A stretch of DNA of 64,000 nucleotides from Flagellimonas onchidii. Lineage in GTDB: Bacteria > Bacteroidota > Bacteroidia > Flavobacteriales > Flavobacteriaceae. Both the position numbers and the translations under genes were made by a program. The stretch lies in NCBI RefSeq assembly GCF_004804315.1, contig NZ_SRXX01000001.1, forward strand, positions 186,001-250,000, in the 5' to 3' direction. Below are positions 57,319-64,000 of this stretch, piece by piece; within the stretch, counting starts at the first letter, position 1; the number at the start of each line of letters is the position of its first letter. The notes beneath the pieces are model-generated. The model was not told the origin of the DNA, did no database searches, and saw nothing but the letters and a program-made list of their open reading frames with translations.

Positions 57319-57536
57319 GCATGACCTGGAAAGAAAAATACAGCGAGAACAAAAAGCTGATCGCGTTATACGATAGCTATTTGGCAGTAGCGGAATTAAC
57401 CTTTGACAGTAGGCTAAGGCCCATGACCGAAATAGGACGGTTGAGCCGGCAGAACAAATATATAGGGCAAATGCCGGTATCGGAATTTCATAAAGATGCC
57501 AACGATCATATGTTTAAAACCAACTGGATGTCATGA
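57312..57536 (+). CDS. Small phage protein, 74 aa
   Basis: MLGMTWKEKYSENKKLIALY opens a 74-aa helical frame overlapping the zinc-ribbon-like gene by 7 bases and the next gene by 4. Met4 (57321) is an alternative start. No family recognised. Confidence 0.6.
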   Translation: MLGMTWKEKYSENKKLIALYDSYLAVAELTFDSRLRPMTEIGRLSRQNKYIGQMPVSEFHKDANDHMFKTNWMS

Positions 57537-57865
57537 ACCACGTTTTAAAGCTAAGAATAACATACGGGCAACTTGCAGCATTGAACCAGGTCTGGGGCTA
57601 TCTGGACTTTTTGGACGAAACCGAACCGGAAAACCGGGCCATTATAAGCATGGCCCGAAAACTGGCCGAAAAGCTTGTGAAAAAGCAGGTCTCTATGCAG
57701 TTTGGAGAGCAAAAAAAGGATAAAAGGCATACCCTTTCATTTGAGTACTACCAGGCCTATTTTTTTGAAATGTTGCTGCGTAGGAGCCTAAATGTTTTTC
57801 CGGAAGGTTACGGGCAAACGGTAATACACAATATCGCAAACGAACTGCACAGGCAATTACGATAA
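57533..57865 (+). CDS. Phage protein of unknown function, 110 aa
   Basis: A helical 110-aa protein (ITYGQLAALNQVWGYLDFLD, then FEYYQAYFFEMLLRR) overlapping its neighbours by 4 and 1 bases (ATGA and TAATG junctions). No family recognised, but coding is well supported by the overlaps. Confidence 0.65.
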   Translation: MNHVLKLRITYGQLAALNQVWGYLDFLDETEPENRAIISMARKLAEKLVKKQVSMQFGEQKKDKRHTLSFEYYQAYFFEMLLRRSLNVFPEGYGQTVIHNIANELHRQLR

Positions 57866-58314
57866 TGGAAGCACCAAGGACAATATATACGGTAAAAGGA
57901 AAGAACACGCCCATGCTCTGGGAGTTCCGCTACGACCTGGAAGGCTATTTGACGGACTTTAAAATACTGGAAGGACGTCTAAACGAAAGGCAGATAAAAT
58001 GGCTTTTTACACCTATCAGATTTCCTTATAGGGAGGCTTCGATAAGATCATGGAAGGCAATAAAGAACTTTGAAATGACCATAGGAAGACCAGAGCTGAC
58101 ATTCGGGGTGTTCTGGAACACCTACAATTACAAAGTTAAAAAAGTGGTCGCCCAGAGAGCTTGGGAACGGTTAAGCCAGTCCGATAAAATGAACGCGATC
58201 GCTGGCATAAAAAAGTACGATGGTTTTCTGCAGCGAAAAGTAAGCCAGGCGAAAGCAAATCCTGCAACTTACCTAAACCAACGCTATTGGGAAGATAGTT
58301 ACGGTAGCATTTAA
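57865..58314 (+). CDS. Phage protein with replication-protein-like C-terminus
   Basis: A 149-aa protein starting in the TAATG overlap with the previous gene. The N-terminal 50 residues are beta-rich (YTVKGKNTPMLWEFRYDLEG); the rest is helical and ends AKANPATYLNQRYWED, a tail similar to the C-terminal motif of many phage replication or helicase-loader proteins. Role in replication is tentative. Confidence 0.6.
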   Translation: MEAPRTIYTVKGKNTPMLWEFRYDLEGYLTDFKILEGRLNERQIKWLFTPIRFPYREASIRSWKAIKNFEMTIGRPELTFGVFWNTYNYKVKKVVAQRAWERLSQSDKMNAIAGIKKYDGFLQRKVSQAKANPATYLNQRYWEDSYGSI

Positions 58315-58346
58315 CAAATTACAATAAACAAAAAAATATAACGGCT

Positions 58347-58556
58347 ATGACAACTAAAGCAGCTTTAAAAAAACAAAATCAAATTCGCTACAACCTATAC
58401 CTAGAAATTAGAAAAGAAGGGTACAAGCTTAATACACGAAAGAGGACTATTTATGTGTTCTATAAAAATATTTATTTTACCAAAAACGTGTTAAGGCTTC
58501 GTAATGAGTTTGGATACTCGATACAAACAGAACTAGCAAAACCAATAAACCCGTAG
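58347..58556 (+). CDS. Small phage protein, 69 aa
   Basis: A basic 69-aa frame (MTTKAALKKQNQIRYNLYLE) between two real genes, 32 bases after the previous stop. Many Lys/Tyr/Asn residues, no family recognised. Confidence 0.5.
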   Translation: MTTKAALKKQNQIRYNLYLEIRKEGYKLNTRKRTIYVFYKNIYFTKNVLRLRNEFGYSIQTELAKPINP

Positions 58557-58580
58557 TATAATTAACAAACACTTGAAATT

Positions 58581-59024
58581 ATGAAAATATATGTAGCAAG
58601 TAGCTGGCGCAACGAGTACCAGCCCGAAGTCGTAAAACTATTAAAAGAGCTAGGACACGAAGTATACGACTTTAGAAGCCCGAGCGGGACCGACAAAGGA
58701 TTCAGTTGGTCTGAAATAGACCCTAACTGGGAAGACTGGACATCGGAAGAATACAAAGAGGCCCTAAAACACCAACGGGCCGAACAAGGCTTTAACCTAG
58801 ATTTTAACGCCATGAAATGGGCAGATGTTTGCGTTATGGTATTGCCTTGTGGCAGAAGCGCAAATACCGAGGCCGGCTGGATGAAAGGCGCAGGTAAAAA
58901 AGTTTACGTATACCAACCTGTTAAGCAAGAACCTGAATTGATGTACAAGATCTACGATGACATTATCAATTCAGTAGAAGAATTAACCTCTTTATTTTCT
59001 ACACTGGAACAACTAAATTTTTGA
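58581..59024 (+). CDS. Nucleoside 2-deoxyribosyltransferase-like protein
   Basis: A 147-aa protein with the nucleoside deoxyribosyltransferase/DUF4406-like layout: N-terminal strand MKIYVASSWRN (residues 1-11), a helix, then VCVMVLPCGRSANTEAGWMKGAGKKVYVY near the middle, where SANTE carries the likely catalytic Glu. These enzymes move deoxyribose between bases or act on NAD-like substrates. In a phage early operon it may alter nucleotides. It is the last plus-strand gene before the terminator at 59038. Confidence 0.75.
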   Translation: MKIYVASSWRNEYQPEVVKLLKELGHEVYDFRSPSGTDKGFSWSEIDPNWEDWTSEEYKEALKHQRAEQGFNLDFNAMKWADVCVMVLPCGRSANTEAGWMKGAGKKVYVYQPVKQEPELMYKIYDDIINSVEELTSLFSTLEQLNF

Positions 59025-59037
59025 TTTGAAAATAAGG

Positions 59038-59075
59038 AAAAAACAACCTTACGGAAATCCGTAAGGTTGTTTTTT
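59038..59075. terminator. Strong bidirectional terminator between early and late modules
   Basis: A perfect 17-bp stem (arms 59038-59054 and 59059-59075) with loop AAAT, A-run on the left and T-run on the right, lies between converging genes. It works as an intrinsic terminator in both directions. Confidence 0.85.
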
Positions 59076-59101
59076 ACATTTAAATACTATTTAACCGGCA
59101 A

Positions 59102-59605
59102 TTAATCAAATTGGTGCTTAATACCTGGGTCCATATCGATATCCTCTCCAGTGGTATACTTAAATTTTTCCTTGTTCCTACCGATGTATTGCCCTGTGTA
59201 GGTCAGCAAATGCACGTTTACAATCGCATCATCTTTGACCATTTCCTCATCAATAAGCTCCAGTTTACCATTTACCTCGCTCTCCAGCTCGTCAATAAGC
59301 CCGTTTGTGACCTCGATAAAATCAAAATATTTTAAGGCATTGTCCATCGTTTTACTGATACTGGAGGTATCCTGTGGTTGCTCATAGCATACATGTAATG
59401 TAATCGTTACAGTTTTATCCTTAAGGTTTATCCGATACTCAAATAGTACTGCTGGCAATGGAAAAGTATCGAAAGCCTCCCAGTTTAGGTATTGGCCCCT
59501 GTACAGGTCAACAAATTTACATGCTGGCACCGATGCCTCTTGATAGGCAGTCTTAGCCTCCTTGGAGCTTAATCTTCCAACGATTCTTTTATAGAGTACT
59601 TTCAT
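59102..59605 (-). CDS. Late phage protein of unknown function, 167 aa
   Basis: A 167-aa protein, last gene of the minus-strand late unit. The layout (helical N-terminus, then VLFEYRINLKDKTVTITLHVC and a C-terminal beta part IVNVHLLTYTGQYI) suits a small tail or virion completion protein. It overlaps the gpG-like gene by 4 bases. No specific family is recognised. Confidence 0.65.
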   Translation of the reverse strand: MKVLYKRIVGRLSSKEAKTAYQEASVPACKFVDLYRGQYLNWEAFDTFPLPAVLFEYRINLKDKTVTITLHVCYEQPQDTSSISKTMDNALKYFDFIEVTNGLIDELESEVNGKLELIDEEMVKDDAIVNVHLLTYTGQYIGRNKEKFKYTTGEDIDMDPGIKHQFD

Positions 59606-60099
59606 CTCAATGCGTTTTTCAATTCTTTTTCAATCATGCGTTCAATACGCCTGCTAAGTATGGCAGACTCACCGATAAACTGGCGTTTGGGCACTGTTAA
59701 ATCCATTTTTCTCTTATGCGATTTTACGGTCGCCCGACCACCTTTGCGCCCTCGTGCAATACGCCTTTGATGCTCCCTGACCGTTACCGTTTTATTGATG
59801 GTACCGCCCTCATTGTGCAATTGTGCATAGGGCACGTCCGTACCGATCAGGATATGGTTATTTGTAACCTGTAGTTTCCTGATCGAACGCTTTAGCCTCC
59901 CTGTGCGCACCATCAGACTGCCCCTGCCCTTTCTGCCTGCCCGTCTTTTAGGCCAGGCCTCTCTCGAATTATCGACCCAGTTTTTGCGCACAAACCGCTC
60001 CTTGCTGAAATTGACGGCGACCACGGCCGCACGGTTGGGCAACCTACTGACCACATTGTTAACACGGTTCAACCTATTTATAAAATTATGGTTAGCCAT
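59602..60099 (-). CDS. Phage virion morphogenesis protein (Mu gpG-like)
   Basis: A 165-aa basic protein with the pattern of the phage virion morphogenesis family: RFVRKNWVDNSREAWPKRRAG, LMVRTGRLKRSIRKL, then IGTDVPYAQLHNEGGTI, and VPKRQFIGESAILSRRIERM at the end. In Mu, gpG is needed to finish heads and join tails. It overlaps the tape measure gene by 8 bases and the next gene by 4. Confidence 0.8.
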   Translation of the reverse strand: MANHNFINRLNRVNNVVSRLPNRAAVVAVNFSKERFVRKNWVDNSREAWPKRRAGRKGRGSLMVRTGRLKRSIRKLQVTNNHILIGTDVPYAQLHNEGGTINKTVTVREHQRRIARGRKGGRATVKSHKRKMDLTVPKRQFIGESAILSRRIERMIEKELKNALR

Positions 60100-62242
60100 T
60101 GCTCATCTCAATTGCCCTTACCATTCTAAGTCCTGTCTCGATAAACCACTGCTCAATCTCCTCCTTGCTCATTTTTGAGAGGGTCGTATTTTGCGTATTG
60201 ATACCGCCTTTGTTAAGCGCATCAATATTGACCACAATACTGCGGGGCTGTGAGGCTTTCTCGGTTACACCGCTCAATTGACCGCCTGCGGTCTGTCCCA
60301 GTGATCCGCCGGTGGATGCTCCAGTCCCGGAGCCATCATCAGCCAAAAGTCCGTCACTTTTAGCATCGGTTTGCTTAGAGTCCGATTTTTTCCATTTGAG
60401 GCTGATGCCCTTGGACAGCTCAACGACCTGTTTAGCATTGTCAACGGTTTGCTTTTTAAAGGCATTGACCTGATCCTTGCGCCTCTTTTCCAAGGCTTCG
60501 AGCTGTTTGTCAGCCTCGGTGACAATTTCCTCCTTCATCTTGTCCTTGGCGGCACTAAAATTGCCCTGCCAAGCGAGTTTAACGGCCTCTTTTACCTTTT
60601 GTGCAAATCCGACTATATGCTGTCCGATGTTCTTAAATTTCAACCATAGCTTTTCAACGCCGTATTTAAACGAGTCCACGAAAAAGAAAAAGTTTGCTTT
60701 CATCTGTGACCAGACCACTTTGGCGATATTCTTAAAAGCTACCCACGATTTACCCCAGCCCTCTGTCTTTTTGACCACATAGATGATCGCTCCGACCAGT
60801 GCACCAATGGCTACGATAATTAATCCAATAGGGTTTGCTGTTAGAGCGGCATTTAAAAGCCATTGTACTCCAGTCCATAATTTGGTAAGTCCAACCGTTA
60901 CCAAGGTCACCCCATTGATGAGTCCAAGCTTAATCAAGTGTGCTGACAATGCCCCTCCGATGGCATACATGGCAATTTTAAAAGCTTCAGCTCCAGCAGT
61001 ACCACTGTCCAGCCATTTGATAAAGCCATTGTACGCATTGTAAGCTCCGACCAAGATGTTATTGATAAGATTTAAGCCCCTTGCTACCATAGGTAATATG
61101 AGCTGTCCCAGTTTAGACATTGCTGTATTAAATCTATTTTTCACAATATCTCCTAAAACTGTTACATCACCTTGAGCATTTTTAAGTGCTGCATCCAGAT
61201 CATATTGTGAGGCATCAAAGGCAGTGAGTGTCTTATGGAAATCATCCGCACCGGTCTTTAGCTTTATAAATAAGTTTCTCAAACCTTCAGGCCCTCCAAT
61301 TTTAGCGATCAGGGTATCTATTTGCTGAGGGGTCATCTTTTTAAACTTCCCTGACACCTCTGTCAGTACATCGCCCAAGTTCCTCATATTCCCATCAGCA
61401 TCATAAAGGCTGATACCAATGGACTTCAACCCTTTGACCGTGTTTGCCTGGGTCAGTCCCTCAAAGGCGGATTTTGTCATCGTTGCGGCCGTGGCACTGT
61501 TTTTGGCTATCGAGGTAAAGGCTGCGAATATCTTGTTTGCCGTGTCCACGGACTGCCCGGCCCCTGATGCTGCGCCTGCGTATTCGGTCTGTACCTTTGC
61601 CAGTTCGTCAAAGGTGGTGATACCGACCTGTACCGTTTTGGCATTCGAGGTCAAAAAGGCATCAATATCCCGTACACCGAGTCCAAAGGCCTTCATTGCC
61701 TTGGTAGTGGCGTTCATACTGTCTCCCAATTGTGCACCAGTGGCAATACTGTAACGCCCTACCTTTTTAAAGATCGATACGGCATCACCACCATACACCC
61801 CTGTAGCGGATTGTAGGTCATAAAATGCCTTGGTGGAATCCTGCAGGTTGGTACCCACCTCGAAAGCGGCATCCCGTATGTTCTCCTTATAACGGCTTAA
61901 CTGACCGGTACTCTTATCGAGGTTGAGCTGTTTGATCTGTAGAAACTCATGGTTGAACCGTTTGGCCTCTCCGTAGCCCTTTCCAAAGATGGTGGCCAAA
62001 GCCAGGGCACCGGCAGCGATCAAGGCATAAGGATTGCCAAGTAAGTCCACGGCCCTACCGAAAAGCGGTATTTCTGCTCGCATTGCCCTAAAGGCGTTCA
62101 ACGTGGATAATTTGAGGTTTTTGATATTGCCCCTCATCTTATTGGACACCTTTTTAAACTTACGTTGGGTCTCTACCAGTTTTTTATTGAAGAGCCTGTT
62201 CTTCAGCTCCAGTAACAATGCCAGTTTTGATGTTGCACCCAT
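60092..62242 (-). CDS. Phage tail tape measure protein
   Basis: A 716-aa protein. Residues about 110-330 match the tape measure core (QSATGVYGGDAVSIFKKVGR, then TVKGLKSIGISLYDADGNMRNLGDVL and LIAKIGGPEGLRNLF). Hydrophobic segments at about 75-90, 420-440 and 465-495 include YALIAAGALALATIFGKGYG and LIIVAIGALVGAIIYVVKK. The C-terminal 130 residues are a charged coiled coil with a final Gly/Ser-rich stretch. It sets tail length and may pass through the host membrane. The gap 62243-62351 before it holds no gene. Confidence 0.88.
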   Translation of the reverse strand: MGATSKLALLLELKNRLFNKKLVETQRKFKKVSNKMRGNIKNLKLSTLNAFRAMRAEIPLFGRAVDLLGNPYALIAAGALALATIFGKGYGEAKRFNHEFLQIKQLNLDKSTGQLSRYKENIRDAAFEVGTNLQDSTKAFYDLQSATGVYGGDAVSIFKKVGRYSIATGAQLGDSMNATTKAMKAFGLGVRDIDAFLTSNAKTVQVGITTFDELAKVQTEYAGAASGAGQSVDTANKIFAAFTSIAKNSATAATMTKSAFEGLTQANTVKGLKSIGISLYDADGNMRNLGDVLTEVSGKFKKMTPQQIDTLIAKIGGPEGLRNLFIKLKTGADDFHKTLTAFDASQYDLDAALKNAQGDVTVLGDIVKNRFNTAMSKLGQLILPMVARGLNLINNILVGAYNAYNGFIKWLDSGTAGAEAFKIAMYAIGGALSAHLIKLGLINGVTLVTVGLTKLWTGVQWLLNAALTANPIGLIIVAIGALVGAIIYVVKKTEGWGKSWVAFKNIAKVVWSQMKANFFFFVDSFKYGVEKLWLKFKNIGQHIVGFAQKVKEAVKLAWQGNFSAAKDKMKEEIVTEADKQLEALEKRRKDQVNAFKKQTVDNAKQVVELSKGISLKWKKSDSKQTDAKSDGLLADDGSGTGASTGGSLGQTAGGQLSGVTEKASQPRSIVVNIDALNKGGINTQNTTLSKMSKEEIEQWFIETGLRMVRAIEMSNG

Positions 62243-62351
62243 ATTTTTGTATATTTGTGGTCTAAACAGGTTTAATACAATCCTTTAATAGGCTTTAAAT
62301 GGTCACTGAATGCGAAACATACCAGCCTTAATATCCTTTAGGGGGAATGTC

Positions 62352-64000
62352 TTAGACCTTTCGTTTTTTAATCAATAATCCTTTTCTTATATCCGCTTCT
62401 TTGGTTTTCATGGCGTACCATGTCAATACCTCCATATTATTGGCACCTATAGCGGTATCAATGATGATGGCCCGATCCTTATAGAATTTCAGGTATCGGG
62501 CCTGAAACGTCTTGTTTGTATTGCTGTGGGTATGTAGCCACATCTCATCAGGATTGCTCAATATTCCTTTTAGGTGCGGAAAAATACGGTGTCGTTGCTC
62601 GGATTTGTTCAGGTATTTTCCCTGTGTATGCTTGTCGAACACTCGCTTTTTAAGGATGATTTTACGCTTTAGGTAATCCGTAAAGCCCATAAATTCCTGC
62701 TTGCCCTGTTTGCCGTCCGCTCTAAAGAGTTCCCTTACATTGTCACCGGTAATGGTCTGATCGAGTTTGATAGCTTTTAAACGCTGTTTGAATGCCGTCC
62801 AGCTCTCCAGTTTATAAGTACTCTCAAAGTCCATGGTATTGAGCTTTTTATTCAGCCCTTTGATGTCGCTGTAAAACTGCTTTTTGGTAAACACCTGTTT
62901 TAAATCCCCACGGTTTACATCGAACTGTGATCCAGGGAACCTGTCACCGAGCAATCGCTTGGCCGTACTGCCACTACTTACCACAGTATTACCGTCACCT
63001 AAATGCTGTACCATCTCACAACGGCAATTGTACCCATTTGGCGGCCATAGGTCACGAGCATCGGTATCACTAAGATTGAACACCTTACCGTCCAATAGTT
63101 GATGCTCACTGCGTACCTTGCTGTCCCCTACGGTCTGATAGCGTACAAAGGAGGTCACCGTATCTTTTTCGCTCATAAACCTGAGATAGTTTGCCGAGTT
63201 TTGCCCAACGGATACAGAGAGGTTGTACTCCGTTTCCAAATATGTCCCGTTAAACTCCTTTGTGATTTTCTGTGCCTCTTTTTCAAAATCTGCAAAAGAG
63301 CGTATTTGCAATACCTCCCTATCGATCAATAGCTGTGACAGGGATGCCAGTCGTGCCTCTGTCTTGGAGGAGGCAAACTCAAAGAGGTTGAACTCCATCA
63401 TTTGCATTGCCAAGTGGTCAGGAGCATTGTAGTCTATGGATACACGGCGGTCTCCCCATCCGTTAAAAAGCCCTTTGATAAATTCCAAGCTCTCCAGTGT
63501 GATGATTTTGACCGCCGATGGGATGGTGGGCCCATTGGCCCATAACTGGCTCAACAGCTCCTTATGATATTTCTGCATCAAGCTCTCAAAGTTGCTGCTT
63601 GTGGCATAAACATCATGTGTGTCACAGCAAGCCCCGACGGGATACCCAGGTAAATTTCCCCTTTTGATTTCCCCTATCAATGTTCGGTTTTCGATGGACT
63701 TAGGTAAAATCACCTGACTTTTTTTTTTACCGACAATGGGAATACTGAAGGTCTTGGATAGCCATTCCTCATCCACTTCATAATCGGTCATCACGCCTTT
63801 TGTAATTTTCCAGAACTTATCCAGTTCCAAGTTATGGGACTGGTTGAACTGAAAGCGGTCGCCGTCCCTCAGAAAGGAATAGCCCTGATTTCGGAGCAAT
63901 GGTATCAAAAGATCATTGACCAGAAATACAACGGAGCGTTTATCTGAGACCGCAATCTTATCATCCAAATTGCGCTCGTGTACCTCGCTTTGACTTCGAC
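62352..64000 (-). CDS. Portal-MuF-nuclease fusion protein, 5' part outside window
   Basis: The frame is open to the right edge, so the start lies outside. The visible part (549 codons) has three modules. First is the end of a DUF935/Mu gp29-type portal (SQSEVHERNLDDKIAVSDK, NDLLIPLLRNQGYSF, DEEWLSKTFSIPIVG). Next is a MuF head-morphogenesis domain (SLQLL-like middle, then LLDGKVFNLSDTDARDLWPP and NGYNCRCEMVQ). Last is about 130 residues with a PBECR-like (barnase-EndoU-ColicinE5/RelE) nuclease pattern (PDEMWLHTHSN, ARYLKFYKDRAIIID, TWYAMKTKEADIRKGLL). Portal and MuF are separate genes in Mu. The nuclease call is the least certain. Confidence 0.8.
   Translation of the reverse strand, partial: RSQSEVHERNLDDKIAVSDKRSVVFLVNDLLIPLLRNQGYSFLRDGDRFQFNQSHNLELDKFWKITKGVMTDYEVDEEWLSKTFSIPIVGKKKSQVILPKSIENRTLIGEIKRGNLPGYPVGACCDTHDVYATSSNFESLMQKYHKELLSQLWANGPTIPSAVKIITLESLEFIKGLFNGWGDRRVSIDYNAPDHLAMQMMEFNLFEFASSKTEARLASLSQLLIDREVLQIRSFADFEKEAQKITKEFNGTYLETEYNLSVSVGQNSANYLRFMSEKDTVTSFVRYQTVGDSKVRSEHQLLDGKVFNLSDTDARDLWPPNGYNCRCEMVQHLGDGNTVVSSGSTAKRLLGDRFPGSQFDVNRGDLKQVFTKKQFYSDIKGLNKKLNTMDFESTYKLESWTAFKQRLKAIKLDQTITGDNVRELFRADGKQGKQEFMGFTDYLKRKIILKKRVFDKHTQGKYLNKSEQRHRIFPHLKGILSNPDEMWLHTHSNTNKTFQARYLKFYKDRAIIIDTAIGANNMEVLTWYAMKTKEADIRKGLLIKKRKV

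Larger units (their letters stand above)
50325..64000. mobile_element. Mu-like transposable prophage (left part; right end outside window)
   Basis: The order repressor (minus), Ner-like, MuA, MuB, DUF3164-type protein and small early genes is that of Mu-like phages. It is followed by an oppositely oriented late module with gpG-like, tape measure and portal/MuF proteins. The left end is placed at TG of TGCAATAAAAATGG (50325) because the caspase gene breaks there, MuA-type elements begin with TG, and a related sequence lies about 107 bases inside. The precise end is uncertain within 50325-50450. Confidence 0.85.

Overview
The window looks like the chromosome of a marine-type flavobacterium (Bacteroidetes). 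Support comes from SprB-like repeats, a divergent T9SS-like C-terminal domain, many signal peptides ending in ...Q with long AT-rich operons, a TAnnTTTG-type promoter box, weak Shine-Dalgarno sequences, and giant RHS/YD-repeat proteins. The genus cannot be fixed from sequence alone. No rRNA, tRNA or CRISPR array was found.

Region 1 (1-29.6 kb) is an RHS locus on the minus strand. A nine-gene, tightly packed unit runs from 28351 down to 2558: a secreted calcium-repeat protein with a T9SS-like C-terminus, an OmpH/Skp-like chaperone, a lipoprotein, a 1938-aa SpvB/TcB-like protein, a LolA-like protein, a 1663-aa RHS-linked bridging protein, a small secreted protein, a 3594-aa SprB-YD-RHS protein with a variable C-terminal tip, and a small lipoprotein placed where an immunity gene would sit. 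I read it as a split Tc/RHS-type toxin or cocoon system without a TcA-like injector. Divergent from it is an orphan NarL-like response regulator (28879-29544). The intergenic region holds a dyad (TGATGG-N5-CCATCA) and GTAAGAA motifs that recur, with the same spacing, upstream of a second minus-strand gene at 406, suggesting a shared regulon.

Region 2 (29.8-50.3 kb) is an AT-rich cluster of exported caspase-fold proteins: TPR-CHAT, two WD40-caspase proteins, caspase-OmpA, CHASE2 and FecR-like membrane partners, a caspase paralogue whose signal-peptide region is broken by a 1-nt frameshift, and a beta-propeller-caspase protein cut at its 5' end. All His/Cys dyads are intact. Signal peptides put them outside the cytoplasm, unlike the cytosolic caspase and CHAT effectors of known defence systems.

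Region 3 (about 50.3 kb to the right edge) is a Mu-like transposable prophage inserted in the last caspase gene. It has an S24 repressor with an operator array, a Ner-like protein, MuA (D319, D386, E423), MuB, a DUF3164-type protein, a run of small early genes, a strong bidirectional terminator at 59038-59075, and then an inverted late module: gpG-like virion protein, tape measure protein and a portal-MuF-nuclease fusion that runs off the window.
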